DNA of 64,000 nt from Cyanobacteria bacterium OH_CBB_238 (GTDB lineage: Bacteria > Cyanobacteriota > Vampirovibrionia > Gastranaerophilales > Gastranaerophilaceae), in the NCBI GenBank assembly GCA_023409995.1, contig JAEYQN010000031.1, positions 3,108 through 67,107 of the forward strand. Direction: 5' to 3'. Of this stretch, positions 35,376-44,102 are shown in pieces (within the stretch, counting starts at the first letter, position 1; each line of letters starts with the position of its first letter). Made by a program: the position numbers and the translations under genes. The notes below the pieces were generated by a model. The model worked only from the letters and a program-made list of their open reading frames with translations. It searched no databases and had not been told where the DNA came from.

Positions 35376-35726
35376 ATGTCACTACGAAATGAGAGAGTAA
35401 GAAAAACCTTAATGAAAGAAATTGCTGATATTATTCAGCGTCATATTAGAGACCCCAGAATTGCTGGTGTAGTTTCTATTACTGATATTGAACTTTCGCA
35501 CGATAATTCATTTGCTAAGGTGTATTTTTCAGTTTTTGCTTCAGATGAAGCAAAAAAACAGACGATTCTTGCTCTAGATGAAAATACTTCAAAAATTCGT
35601 TATGAAGTAGGTAAAAGAATTCGTCTAAGATTGACTCCAGAGTTAAAGTTTATTTCTGATGACTCTATTGCAAGGGGCACAAAGGTTACTGAGATAATTA
35701 ATAAAATCTCACGCGGAGAAATCTAG
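35376..35726 (+). CDS. rbfA: Ribosome-binding factor A
   Basis: 30S maturation factor of 116 residues. The KH-like fold signatures are seen: RVRKTLMKEIADIIQR, DPRIAGVVSITDIELSHD, AKVYFSVF and LRLTPELKFISDDSI. It follows infB by 12 bases and precedes truB by five, the widespread order. Confidence 0.95.
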   Translation: MSLRNERVRKTLMKEIADIIQRHIRDPRIAGVVSITDIELSHDNSFAKVYFSVFASDEAKKQTILALDENTSKIRYEVGKRIRLRLTPELKFISDDSIARGTKVTEIINKISRGEI

Positions 35727-35731
35727 TTTTA

Positions 35732-36592
35732 ATGTTTGGCTTTTTGAATGTAAACAAACCTAAGGGAATGACATCCCATGATGTTGTTGCAAAGTTAAGG
35801 CGTATTTTAAAAATTAAACAAATAGGACATGCTGGTACATTAGATCCTTTAGCATCTGGTGTTTTGCCAATAGCTGTAGGCAAATCTACCAGATTAATTG
35901 AATATTTTTCGGATGAAAAAGCATATAAAGTTACGCTTGCTTTGTGTAAAACCTCTAATACCTGTGATGTTGAGGGTGAAATAGTTGATCATCCTTTTAA
36001 GTTTGTTTCTGAAGAGGAGTTCTGTGCAGCTACTAAAGAATTTATTGGTGATATAACACAAATACCTCCTGCGCATAGCGCTGTTCACTATAATGGTAAG
36101 AGGCTTTATGAGTTGGCTAGAAAAGGAATCATTCCTGATGACATTCCTGCGCGGAAAGTAGCTGTGTCAAAAATAGTAGTAGATAGTTTTAATTGTGAGA
36201 AAGGTCTTGCAGTTCTAGATATAGATTGTTCCAAGGGTACTTATATTCGCTCAATAGTCAGAGATTTGGGAAATGTTTTAGGTGTTGGTGCTGTTATGAC
36301 TGATTTGGTACGGACGGCATCTAGTTCTTTTGCTTTGTCAAATTCGCTGTGTCTTACACCTGATCTTGATTATTCTTTTCTGCAAAATTCATTGATTAAT
36401 CCTCTTGAAGTTTTATCATATAATCAAAAAACATTATCTGTTGAAGAGTTGCAAAAAGTTAAGAATGGTCAATCTTTATCTGGTAATTGCTATAATGCTA
36501 GTGAGCTGATTTCTTTGACTTATGAAGGTAAACTGGTTGCAATAGCTGAGTCAGACAATGAATTTTTAAAAATAAAGAAGGTGTTTTTATGA
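35732..36592 (+). CDS. truB: tRNA pseudouridine-55 synthase
   Basis: Makes pseudouridine 55 in the T-loop of tRNAs. 286 residues. The catalytic Asp is D38 in GHAGTLDPLASGVLPI; the KPKGMTSHDVV start motif, the AHSAVHYNGKRLYELAR segment and CSKGTYIRSIVRDLG are present. Stop and next start overlap (ATGA), coupling it to the exported DUF2993-like protein. Confidence 0.96.
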   Translation: MFGFLNVNKPKGMTSHDVVAKLRRILKIKQIGHAGTLDPLASGVLPIAVGKSTRLIEYFSDEKAYKVTLALCKTSNTCDVEGEIVDHPFKFVSEEEFCAATKEFIGDITQIPPAHSAVHYNGKRLYELARKGIIPDDIPARKVAVSKIVVDSFNCEKGLAVLDIDCSKGTYIRSIVRDLGNVLGVGAVMTDLVRTASSSFALSNSLCLTPDLDYSFLQNSLINPLEVLSYNQKTLSVEELQKVKNGQSLSGNCYNASELISLTYEGKLVAIAESDNEFLKIKKVFL

Positions 36593-37455
36593 AAAAATTA
36601 TTATTTGTATTTTTAGCGCTTTTTATAACCAGTCCGGTTCTTGCTTATGATTACTCTCAAATGTGCCCAATTCCTCCATATCCAGTAAGTAATAAATTTG
36701 CCCAGATTATTTCAACAGCAACAGGTACCAATTTTTTATTAACCCAAGTTGCTGAGTCAGTTATGGAAAAGAGCTTAAAGAAAGAACTCGATTCTAATTT
36801 TCAAGTGAATATAAAACCATATGGGGCAAAAAACTTTATTGATGGAAAATTTAGAGAATTAACAGTATCTTCTCCAAAAATTGTTTATTCAGGGACGAGT
36901 GTTTCTGACTTTCATGCTTCAACAATGTGTAATTACAATCATGTTGTATTAAAAAAACATGACATTGCTTTTGCTGAAAATTTTGTTTTGAGATATTCAA
37001 CATTGATTACAAATAAAGATTTGCAATATACTACAGCATCAAAAGAATATTCTTCATTACTGAATAAACTTACTGTTTCAGTTGGTAATAAAATTTTATT
37101 CAAAGTTTTTGATCCGAATGCAGTTATCGAAAATAACAGAATTAAATTTTCATTTAAAGTTATAACCCCTCTATTTTTTGTAGATGAAGTTTCTACTGTG
37201 AATTTGAGCACTTCACTATCTGTCAAAAATGAAAAATTAGTATTTTCAGACATCTCTACAGGAGATAAGTCAGATGCCTACAATCATGCTCTTGGTAAAA
37301 TGCTTACTGTAATAAATAAACTAAATCCTTTAACTTATAATGTTCCTGTTTCAAAGTCAGCAGAAGGAATATTAAAGGTTCAAAATGTTAAAATAACTAA
37401 TAGCAAAATTTACGTTGATGGGGTCTTTATTATTCCCAAAAATTATGCTATGTAA
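36589..37455 (+). CDS. Exported DUF2993-like lipid-binding protein
   Basis: 288 residues with a clear signal peptide (MKKLLFVFLALFITSPVLA). The mature part begins with two Cys (C26 region, MCPIPPYP), and is beta-rich: ISTATGTNFLLTQVAESV, then KPYGAKNFIDGKFRELTVSSPKIVYSG, and KVQNVKITNSKIYVDG. This resembles DUF2993, a family common in Cyanobacteria and Actinobacteria and thought to bind lipids. Recognition is by pattern only. It is coupled to truB upstream and to the GerMN gene downstream. Confidence 0.5.
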   Translation: MKKLLFVFLALFITSPVLAYDYSQMCPIPPYPVSNKFAQIISTATGTNFLLTQVAESVMEKSLKKELDSNFQVNIKPYGAKNFIDGKFRELTVSSPKIVYSGTSVSDFHASTMCNYNHVVLKKHDIAFAENFVLRYSTLITNKDLQYTTASKEYSSLLNKLTVSVGNKILFKVFDPNAVIENNRIKFSFKVITPLFFVDEVSTVNLSTSLSVKNEKLVFSDISTGDKSDAYNHALGKMLTVINKLNPLTYNVPVSKSAEGILKVQNVKITNSKIYVDGVFIIPKNYAM

Positions 37456-37472
37456 TAGTAAAGGTGGTTTTT

Positions 37473-38096
37473 ATGAGTGTTTTTTCGAAAATAGTTGTTG
37501 CGTTATTAATAGCATTGTCATTAATGTATGTTAAAAATAAATTTTTTGATGACTTTAGCATTGATTTTTTAAATAAAGAAAAGAATGTAAATGTAGCAAA
37601 AACTGATGAAAGAAATCAAGATAAAGAACTTAATCTGCCAGAAATAAAACAGTCTATGAAAGAAGAAGTAAAAACTCAAATTCAAGTTTATTTTGTCACA
37701 TTGGATAATTCTGGAAAAATTAAGTTTGAAACTTCAAAGAAACAAATTGATTCAAAAGACAATAAATTAGACTCAGCTGTTAAGTTTTTGTTGAGTGGGC
37801 CAACTTATTCTGATAAGACTCGAGGAATATACTCTGAAATTCCAAAAGGTACAAAATTACTCGGATTACAATCTAAAGGTAAAAATATAATTATAAATGT
37901 AAGTTCTGATTTTCAGTATGGGGGAGGAACAGATAGTACATATGCAAGAATGAAGCAACTTATAAAAACAGTTTTGCCTTACACAAATGGTAAAAATGTT
38001 TATTTGTATATTGATGGTAAGCAAGCAGACGTGATTGGTGGCGAAGGAATAATGATTTCACAGCCATTGAGTGAGAATTCATTAGATGGAGAATAA
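37473..38096 (+). CDS. GerMN-domain envelope protein
   Basis: 207 residues from ATG 37473 (AAAGGTGG upstream). The N-terminal hydrophobic helix (about 4-20) anchors it in the membrane. A GerMN domain fills about 75-190: IQVYFVTLDNSGKI, LDSAVKFLLSGPTY, SEIPKGTKLLGLQSKG, IIINVSSDFQYGGG and YLYIDGKQADVIGGEG. The domain, named after a spore germination protein, also occurs in non-sporulating bacteria in cell-wall proteins. The last ten bases overlap the next gene. Confidence 0.82.
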   Translation: MSVFSKIVVALLIALSLMYVKNKFFDDFSIDFLNKEKNVNVAKTDERNQDKELNLPEIKQSMKEEVKTQIQVYFVTLDNSGKIKFETSKKQIDSKDNKLDSAVKFLLSGPTYSDKTRGIYSEIPKGTKLLGLQSKGKNIIINVSSDFQYGGGTDSTYARMKQLIKTVLPYTNGKNVYLYIDGKQADVIGGEGIMISQPLSENSLDGE

Positions 38097-38361
38097 AGAT
38101 TTAGATTATTATTTAGGTCTAGATTGGACCTTGATAGAGGGTACTGACCTTGATTTCAACGGAAATGAATATCACTACATTGAAATTAAAGAGATCCCAA
38201 GTTTTGCATACTGTGCGAAAACAAAAGAACTGGCACTTGCGAATTATAAGACTCAGCTTAAATGGTCACTCCAGGTTATGTTGATGGATGAGGACTGCGT
38301 AATAAAAGAGCCAGGAGAAGATGACGAGGATGATATTGATTGGGAAGCTCTATGTCCTTAA
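38086..38361 (+). CDS. HicB-like small acidic protein
   Basis: 91 residues, very acidic at the end (EPGEDDEDDIDWE). The core YHYIEIKEIPSFAYCAKTKELALANYK resembles the partial RNase H fold of HicB antitoxins (Y.A.v.ELPGc...T.EEA..n). No HicA-like toxin gene lies next to it, and there is no DNA-binding tail, so it is probably not a complete toxin-antitoxin system. It overlaps the GerMN gene by 11 bases. Confidence 0.55.
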   Translation: MENKDLDYYLGLDWTLIEGTDLDFNGNEYHYIEIKEIPSFAYCAKTKELALANYKTQLKWSLQVMLMDEDCVIKEPGEDDEDDIDWEALCP

Positions 38362-38502
38362 GTTTATTTGTAGTTGTTGCGTATATCTTTGTATCTTATT
38401 CAAATAAATAGCAAAAATAATAATTTCTGTTTTTTAAATTGCATAGAGATATAGATTTAATCTAAAAAGACTTTTGTATTAAGTGCATGTTTGCTGAAAA
38501 GT

Positions 38503-38508
38503 TATAAT
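38503..38508 (+). promoter_or_regulatory. -10 box of the gene at 38524
   Basis: Perfect TATAAT, about 15 bases before the start. No convincing -35 is seen. A start at the usual distance would fall inside the AGGAGG. Confidence 0.35.
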
Positions 38509-38523
38509 AAAGAGGAGGAATTT

Positions 38524-38841
38524 GTGCAAATTATTACTGGAATTAGCCAAAATAGCTATGTGTCAGACGTAAAATCTTCTGAGTATGCAAAGATTGGAGC
38601 TTTTATGGGATTAAGCAGTGGTCTGTTCAAATCTTATTGCTTAAATAAAAATGTAAAGTCGATAATTGATACTTATGAAAAAGGTATTAACCCTATGTCC
38701 AAAGTAAGAAAAGTTGGATTAGTTTCTTCTTCTCTTGTGGCATCTCTTTCTATAACAGCTGGGGCTGCTCTTCTGGGTGCGGTGCTTGGACATGCTTTTA
38801 AGCAATTTAGTAATGGCTTTTCTAAAAATAAATCTATGTAA
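38524..38841 (+). CDS. Small hydrophobic protein of unknown function
   Basis: 105 residues from a GTG with AGGAGG upstream (38513-38518). A hydrophobic segment at about 25-38 (IGAFMGLSSGLF) and a long one at about 65-95 (VGLVSSSLVASLSITAGAALLGAVLGHAF) suggest membrane association. A TATAAT box lies very close upstream. The gene stands alone, ending at a bidirectional terminator. No known family recognised. Confidence 0.6.
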   Translation: MQIITGISQNSYVSDVKSSEYAKIGAFMGLSSGLFKSYCLNKNVKSIIDTYEKGINPMSKVRKVGLVSSSLVASLSITAGAALLGAVLGHAFKQFSNGFSKNKSM

Positions 38842-38858
38842 TTCTTATTTTTAAACTC

Positions 38859-38890
38859 AAAAGCCTATCAGGTGAACCCGATAGGCTTTT
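38859..38890. terminator. Bidirectional terminator
   Basis: Stem AAAAGCCTATC/GATAGGCTTTT with a ten-base loop, between the convergent small gene and HU. Confidence 0.85.
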
Positions 38891-38907
38891 AAACTTGTAA
38901 GAAATTG

Positions 38908-39180
38908 TTATTTAACAACTTCTTTGAATTTTTTACCAGCAGAGAATGCAGGAACTGTTTTAGCAGCAATTTTAATTGTTGCGCCTGTTTGTGGGTTACG
39001 GCCAGTTCTAGCAGCTCTTTTTCTAGCTTCGAAAGTACCAAAGCCAACTAAAGTAACTTTTTTACCTTTAGCAACAGTTTTTTGAACTGTATCGATAGTA
39101 GCGCTGATTACATCAGCAGCCGCTTTTTGTGAAACTTTAGCTTTTTTAGCAACTTCTTTTACTAATTCTTCTTTGTTCAT
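38908..39180 (-). CDS. hup: HU-family DNA-binding protein
   Basis: Histone-like dimeric protein of 90 residues that bends DNA. MNKEELVKEVAKKAKVSQKA and GFGTFEARKRAARTGRNPQTG (the DNA-binding arm with Pro) are typical. GGGAGG precedes the ATG. A monocistronic unit with its own promoter and terminator. Confidence 0.96.
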   Translation of the reverse strand: MNKEELVKEVAKKAKVSQKAAADVISATIDTVQKTVAKGKKVTLVGFGTFEARKRAARTGRNPQTGATIKIAAKTVPAFSAGKKFKEVVK

Positions 39181-39209
39181 AAGAACCTCCCTTTTAGTTT
39201 ACATATGCT

Positions 39210-39237
39210 ATTATACCTATTTTTATTCTTTTAGCAA
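39210..39237 (-). promoter_or_regulatory. HU promoter
   Basis: On the minus strand TTGCTA (39237-39232), a 16-base spacer and TATAAT (39215-39210). Confidence 0.6.
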
Positions 39238-39339
39238 GCTTTTTTCAAAAAAAAATCTATATAAAATCAAACATAGTAAGAATTTCCAGAATTTGAAAGG
39301 GTATACTCTGGCTGAAATCCTTTCTAGGAAAGAAATTTA

Positions 39340-40236
39340 TTAAAGATTCCATTCTGGGCTAAGTTTTCCAAATTTTATATTATTGTAAAAATAAGTTAAA
39401 ATTTGATATGCATTGTAGCCTTGTTGAGCTAAATTATTAGCGCCATACTGGCTCATGCCTATCCCATGTCCCATCTTTTTTATCCCATCGTCAAAGGACG
39501 GAACTGATCTGAGATATGGCAAATCTCTATTCCATAGATTTCCAGAATTATTTGTTTGTCCTCCAGCGCTGGCACAGTAGTATGCAGGAATAACTTTTCT
39601 ATTATATGTTACAACGATTCCTTGCGTCTCTGCTACCGCTTTGTTGGTATGAATGGTTTCTGATGTTGCGCCGCCATATGCTTGGTCTTCCGTGTTGTCT
39701 TTTAGGTCAAAGCCCCTGGTTGCTCTTTTTCCTAAATTTGCAACAGCGTAGCTTCTCGCAGCAATTGCTTGGGCTTTTAGTGCTTCAGCATTCCACCTTG
39801 AAGGCATTTCAGAAGGAACAACGCCCATAATATATTCTTCTAATGGTAAATAATTGATTATTGTTAGAGAGTTTTGTTGGTTTGAAACAATGAATTCGCC
39901 CCTATACCATCTTTTTTTTGTTGATAGAAAACCAGCTTGGCTTGGTTTTATAACTATTGCATCAGTTCCTAAGTCGTAATATTTGTGATTGACTTCCATT
40001 GTGATGCTATTTCCGTAAGCTTTTATATTGTATAGTTGCATTGGTTCTATCAGATACAATTGTCTATTTGTGTGCTGATTAATAACTTGCGCTCTTACTG
40101 ATGATGCAACATAGGTTTTATCAACATCTGTGTAAAGTCCAATTTTAACTGCCTCGGCTCTTTGGTTTTGTGCGCAGATTGCAATAAAAAATATAAATAT
40201 TAATAAAATTCTTTTCATATTCCGACATGTACTCAT
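39340..40236 (-). CDS. SpoIID/LytB-domain protein
   Basis: 298 residues (or 292 from an ATG at 40218) with a signal peptide (ILLIFIFFIAICAQNQRAEA). The SpoIID domain is complete: VVPSEMPSRWNAEALKAQAIAARSYA, EDQAYGGATSE, YYCASAGGQTNNS and MGHGIGMSQYGANNLA. In spore formers SpoIID cleaves denuded peptidoglycan; homologues in non-spore formers are thought to remodel or activate cell-wall cleavage. No ribosome site helps to choose the start. It is 14 bases after the second RWYDKDP gene. Confidence 0.9.
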   Translation of the reverse strand: MSTCRNMKRILLIFIFFIAICAQNQRAEAVKIGLYTDVDKTYVASSVRAQVINQHTNRQLYLIEPMQLYNIKAYGNSITMEVNHKYYDLGTDAIVIKPSQAGFLSTKKRWYRGEFIVSNQQNSLTIINYLPLEEYIMGVVPSEMPSRWNAEALKAQAIAARSYAVANLGKRATRGFDLKDNTEDQAYGGATSETIHTNKAVAETQGIVVTYNRKVIPAYYCASAGGQTNNSGNLWNRDLPYLRSVPSFDDGIKKMGHGIGMSQYGANNLAQQGYNAYQILTYFYNNIKFGKLSPEWNL

Positions 40237-40250
40237 AACTAAACTTTTAT

Positions 40251-40550
40251 TTATATATATTCAGCACTTTCTAATAGTTGGATTACATCAATGGATATTT
40301 CTTTTCTTAGCTCAGCTGATGAATGTAATAAGTATTCCATAGCTTCTGACAAAATTTTGTCTTCGTCATACCATCTTTTGAACGTTTTATTTAGTTTCGA
40401 AAAAAAACCGCTAGGTATTTCTACTCGGTTTTCTTTTGCAATTTTAATTATGCCATTAGCTGCCAATATTTTTTGTTTTGTTGATGAATTTTTTAGCAAA
40501 CTTACAGCTAAACTTACAGTTGGATCTTTATCGTACCATCTTTGTTTCAT
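40251..40550 (-). CDS. RWYDKDP-repeat protein (copy 2)
   Basis: 99 residues. Two motif copies: QRWYDKDPTVSLAVSLLKN (about 3-21) and KRWYDEDKILSEAMEYLLH (about 59-77), with a Lys/Ala-rich helix between. It matches the protein at 16384-16716 in motif and spacing (about 55-60 residues) but has only limited identity elsewhere. GGAG precedes the ATG. It is upstream of and close to SpoIID. No function is known to me. Confidence 0.65.
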   Translation of the reverse strand: MKQRWYDKDPTVSLAVSLLKNSSTKQKILAANGIIKIAKENRVEIPSGFFSKLNKTFKRWYDEDKILSEAMEYLLHSSAELRKEISIDVIQLLESAEYI

Positions 40551-40666
40551 TTGTAATCTCCAAATTCATTCTATCACATATATCTGAGAATAATTTATAA
40601 AATAATACACATGATGTAGGTAATGTTCCATTAAATAACTGATTTATAACTCTTAGATGATTTATT

Positions 40667-40694
40667 TTGACTTTTAATCCGTTAACATTAATAA
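40667..40694 (+). promoter_or_regulatory. Possible flagellar operon promoter
   Basis: TTGACT (40667-40672), a 16-base spacer and TAATAA (40689-40694), in the 170-base gap before the first flagellar rod gene. It is sigma-70-like; I saw no sigma-54 motif. Confidence 0.4.
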
Positions 40695-40721
40695 ATAAAT
40701 GTATGGTATAAGGAAAGTTTT

Positions 40722-41417
40722 ATGTACTTACGCGGCGGTGTGAACTTTTTAGAAAACGGACTTACTGCAAATTTGCGGGCAATGCATTTGGATACTGAAA
40801 TTATGGCAGTTACCAATGATAACATTAATGGATTTGACAAAATCGGTTATCAGCGCAAGGCGCCAGTTGTATCTTCTTTTGCAGAATTTATGGGTGTGCA
40901 TGCTCTTTCGACAGCTACGGATAATACTGTTGGTAGATTGGGTATGTCAGATAATCCTTTAGATCTTGCGTTGGCCAATAAAGGGTATTTTCAAAGTGTT
41001 GATAAAAATGGATCAGTAAAGCTTTCTAGGGACGGTCGCTTCAAGTTGGACAATAACGGAAATCTAATTACATTGAATAATGAACGAGTACTTGCAAATG
41101 ATGGAACTACAATTAAATTGCCTTTTCTTCCAGAAAAACTAAATGATGTAAAAATTGATTTTGATGGCAATATTAGAGTTATAAATAGAAAAACAAATAA
41201 ACAGCAATATGTTTCTACTCTGTCGGTTGTTACCGATAATGGGGTTGCGGTTATAGAGCCTAATGTTCGTCAAGGATATAACGAATTTTCTAACGTTTCA
41301 TTGGCTACAGAGTTTATGGAAGCTGTTCCTGTTATGAGAAATTTTGATGCAAATAGAATATTGTATCAAATGCAAAAATCGACACTTACAAAAGCAATTC
41401 AGCAATTAGGTGGTTAA
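40722..41417 (+). CDS. Flagellar rod protein FlgF/FlgG-like (1)
   Basis: 231 residues. The N-terminal rod motif (LRAMHLDTEIMAVTNDNING.DKIGYQRK) and the C-terminal VSLATEFMEAVPVMRNFDANR helix are those of the FlgF/FlgG/FlgE family; LALANKGYFQSVDKNGSVKLSRDGRFKLD is the central beta domain start. It forms part of the axial rod through the periplasm. AAGGAAAG precedes the ATG. It is the first gene of the flagellar cluster. Whether it is FlgF or FlgG is uncertain. Confidence 0.85.
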   Translation: MYLRGGVNFLENGLTANLRAMHLDTEIMAVTNDNINGFDKIGYQRKAPVVSSFAEFMGVHALSTATDNTVGRLGMSDNPLDLALANKGYFQSVDKNGSVKLSRDGRFKLDNNGNLITLNNERVLANDGTTIKLPFLPEKLNDVKIDFDGNIRVINRKTNKQQYVSTLSVVTDNGVAVIEPNVRQGYNEFSNVSLATEFMEAVPVMRNFDANRILYQMQKSTLTKAIQQLGG

Positions 41418-41430
41418 TAAGAGGTAAGTT

Positions 41431-42144
41431 ATGACAACTTTTCAAGGATTAATTAGAAAAAATATTGTTAATACAAATACACAATTTGATAGATTGGGGT
41501 ATGTTACAACTAATGTAGCTAACTATAATACAGTTGGCTACAAGTCAGTTAGGTTTGAGCAGTATTTAGATGAAAATGGCTATTTGGATGGTGTTTTAAG
41601 ATCCGATTATTCTGCCGGTCCTGCGATGTTAACAGAGCAGAAATTTGATGTTTCTATAACCGGTACAGGTTTTATTCCTGTGACTTCAAAAACCGGAGAT
41701 GTGAAATATACCAGAGAAGGTTCATTTGCTCTTAATAATGATGGGTATATTGTTACTAATGATGGATACTTGGTTGGTGACGGAATAAAAATTCCTGCTA
41801 ACTATTATGATGTAAGAATTAAAAAAGATGGTAGAGTTGCCGTTGTCCCTGAAAATGGCGCAAAAGAACAAGTTGTAGGAAAAATTCCTCTAGTTAACTT
41901 TAATAATCCTGAAGGACTAAAAGCAATTGATGGAAATAAGTATTTAGCAACTGAAAACTCAGGAGAGCCAATATTAATTAAAAATCCAAAATGCATACAA
42001 CAAGGGGCTTTGGAGCGTTCAAATGTGAACCTATATAATGAAGTCAATGATGTAATGCGAATGAATGCATCCATGCTTGCAAGTTTTAAATTAATGAAAA
42101 CGATTGATGACATGTACAATAAATCTATTAACATGAATCAATAG
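41431..42144 (+). CDS. Flagellar rod protein FlgF/FlgG-like (2)
   Basis: 237 residues. The N-terminus (FDRLGYVTTNVANYNTVGYKSVRFEQY) carries the rod-protein motif, followed by VSITGTGFIPVTSKTGDVKYTREGSFALN, and the C-terminal GALERSNVNLYNEVNDVMRMN, where family members have LE.SNV.....m..mi. The C-terminal motif fits FlgG best. It lies 13 bases after the first rod gene. Confidence 0.88.
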   Translation: MTTFQGLIRKNIVNTNTQFDRLGYVTTNVANYNTVGYKSVRFEQYLDENGYLDGVLRSDYSAGPAMLTEQKFDVSITGTGFIPVTSKTGDVKYTREGSFALNNDGYIVTNDGYLVGDGIKIPANYYDVRIKKDGRVAVVPENGAKEQVVGKIPLVNFNNPEGLKAIDGNKYLATENSGEPILIKNPKCIQQGALERSNVNLYNEVNDVMRMNASMLASFKLMKTIDDMYNKSINMNQ

Positions 42145-42156
42145 TGAGGTTGAATA

Positions 42157-42504
42157 ATGTATACGCCAAGTGATTCTTTTGGAAAAGTAAATTTAATAAT
42201 GGATCTGGTTACTCAAAGACAAAGTGCTTTGAGTGCAAATTTGGCAAATATTGATACACCTGGCTATGTTAGAAAAGATATTAGTTTTGGTCAGTATTTG
42301 GGCTCTATGAATAGCCCTTTGGAGACAGAATTGTCTTCTAAACTTGGACCTTCTGCAATTATTCAAGATAGAGAACCGGGTCCAATAGACCCGGCCAGAG
42401 AATTAACAGAAATGCAAAAAAACTCCATTTTATATACGGTGGCAACTAGACAAATGACCACTATAATAAATGAAATGAAAACAGTAATTAATGTAGGATC
42501 ATAA
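42157..42504 (+). CDS. flgB: Flagellar basal-body rod protein FlgB
   Basis: 115 residues, proximal rod. The N-terminal LVTQRQSALSANLANIDTPGYVRKDISF is the family signature; the C-terminus (LYTVATRQMTTIINEMKTVIN) is the second helix. Two bases separate it from flgC, the standard flgB-flgC order. Confidence 0.95.
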   Translation: MYTPSDSFGKVNLIMDLVTQRQSALSANLANIDTPGYVRKDISFGQYLGSMNSPLETELSSKLGPSAIIQDREPGPIDPARELTEMQKNSILYTVATRQMTTIINEMKTVINVGS

Positions 42505-42506
42505 TT

Positions 42507-42950
42507 ATGGGATTAATGGATTCGCTCGATATAGGGGCAAAAAGTTTAAGAGTTCACGGAAAACGTTTGGATATCAGTGCTAAGAATATAGCAAATATTG
42601 ATACCCCAAACTATGTTAGAAAAATTCCTGTATTGAATGCTACAGACAATTTATCTTTTGCTGGAGTAATGAACTCAATGAAAGAAGATGCTTTTGGAAC
42701 CGGCTCAATTCCCTTTTTGCAAGGTGGAGTTACTATGTCAGGAGTAGTTGAAGACCCGACATTAGGTGATAGAATATACCGACCAGGGCATCCAGATGCA
42801 GATAAAAATGGATATATAAGAACATCAAACGTTAATCCTATGGTAGAAATCGCTGATGCATCAATTGCTCAAAGAGCTTATGAGGCAAACTTGGCAGTAA
42901 TTACCATTACAAAATCAATGGCTGAAAGAGCAGCTCAAATAGGTTCTTAA
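42507..42950 (+). CDS. flgC: Flagellar basal-body rod protein FlgC
   Basis: 147 residues. N-terminal LRVHGKRLDISAKNIANIDTPNYVRK and C-terminal SNVNPMVEIADASIAQRAYEANLAV match FlgC. It stacks on FlgB in the proximal rod. Length is standard. Confidence 0.95.
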   Translation: MGLMDSLDIGAKSLRVHGKRLDISAKNIANIDTPNYVRKIPVLNATDNLSFAGVMNSMKEDAFGTGSIPFLQGGVTMSGVVEDPTLGDRIYRPGHPDADKNGYIRTSNVNPMVEIADASIAQRAYEANLAVITITKSMAERAAQIGS

Positions 42951-42993
42951 TAATAGATTAGGTTAAAAAATTATAGGGTAGGGTAGTAGGTAC

Positions 42994-43617
42994 GTGTTTT
43001 CACAAAAAATACAAGGTTTAATAGAATCAAGTGGCAAGGATGCAGCACTTCAGCGAGTATCTCAGCTGAATAATTATGTAGAAGGTTTGAATAAGTCAGT
43101 ACTTTCCTCTCCTGCAGACAACACAGTTAAGTCTTTTGATGATGTGATGAAGACAAGTAAATTGTCGGATTCAAAATTTAATGTCCTGAATACTGAGGCA
43201 ATAAAAGAGGCTTCAAATGCTACAGGAAACAAATACTCTAAGTCACAAATATTAAATATAATATCTAATGTTTCAAAAAAATATGGTGTTGATGAAAAAC
43301 TAGTTCAAGCTTTAGTTAAGCAAGAATCAGGTTTTAGACATGATGCAGTTTCTCATTGCGGCGCGATGGGGCTAATGCAATTAATGCCAGCAACCGCAAA
43401 AGGTTTAGGCGTTGTTGATCCATTTGATCCTATTCAAAATATAGAGGGTGGGGTTAAATATTTAAAATCAAAACTAAAAAAATATAATGGGAATTTAGTT
43501 TTGGCTCTGGCTTCATATAATGCTGGATCGGGAAATGTTGAGAAATATAATGGAGTCCCTCCATTTAAAGAAACTCAAAATTATGTAAAAAGTATATTAG
43601 CGAATTATTTAGGTTAG
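42994..43617 (+). CDS. Lytic transglycosylase (SLT domain)
   Basis: 207 residues; GTG start. A Slt-type lysozyme fold fills about 95-205: LVQALVKQESGFRHDAVS (catalytic Glu), GAMGLMQLMPATAKGLGV, YLKSKLKKYNGNLVLALASYNAG and NYVKSILANYL. The first 80 residues look disordered and no signal peptide is visible. Between flgC and fliE it most likely opens peptidoglycan for the rod, as FlgJ-like muramidases do elsewhere; export would go through the flagellar apparatus. Confidence 0.88.
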   Translation: MFSQKIQGLIESSGKDAALQRVSQLNNYVEGLNKSVLSSPADNTVKSFDDVMKTSKLSDSKFNVLNTEAIKEASNATGNKYSKSQILNIISNVSKKYGVDEKLVQALVKQESGFRHDAVSHCGAMGLMQLMPATAKGLGVVDPFDPIQNIEGGVKYLKSKLKKYNGNLVLALASYNAGSGNVEKYNGVPPFKETQNYVKSILANYLG

Positions 43618-43627
43618 GATACATAAA

Positions 43628-43966
43628 ATGATAGACAAAAAATTAGTTCCAAACATTGATGTTTTTTCAAGAATCGAACCTTCAAAGTATACCGACATGG
43701 GCATTGAAGGTATGAGAGTAAAAGGAATAGAACAACCTGAGACCAATAACTTTAAGGCTGTTTTTTCTGGACTTGTTGAAAATCTAAATTCGGATTTAGC
43801 AAAACCACAAGAACTCATGAAAGATCAAATGATGGGAAATGAAAACGTAGATGTTCATGACATCATTACTGCAATGAATAAAGCTGAAATTGGAATAAAT
43901 GTTGCTACAAAAATTACAACAAAAGTCATTCAAACGTATGATAAAATCATGCAAATTTCGATATAA
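43628..43966 (+). CDS. fliE: Flagellar MS-ring/rod junction protein FliE
   Basis: 112 residues. The C-terminal half (VDVHDIITAMNKAEIGINVATKITTKVIQTYDKIMQI) is the FliE signature, with N-terminal SFKAVFSGLVENLN-like segment. It links the rod to the MS ring and lies just before fliF as usual. Confidence 0.9.
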   Translation: MIDKKLVPNIDVFSRIEPSKYTDMGIEGMRVKGIEQPETNNFKAVFSGLVENLNSDLAKPQELMKDQMMGNENVDVHDIITAMNKAEIGINVATKITTKVIQTYDKIMQISI

Positions 43967-44102
43967 TCTTACCCTATTATAAAAATGATAGTATAATATG
44001 TACTATAAGCTAGACATGAGTCTATTTTATTATTAAATAAAGCATGGGGTAGGAAGTGATTTCTAAGTGTAGTCACTATAAATAATTGAAGATAGATTAA
44101 GG

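Noticed and set aside
40681-40721. Sigma-54 promoter for the flagellar cluster
   Set aside because: No GG-N10-GC pair of sigma-54 type is present.
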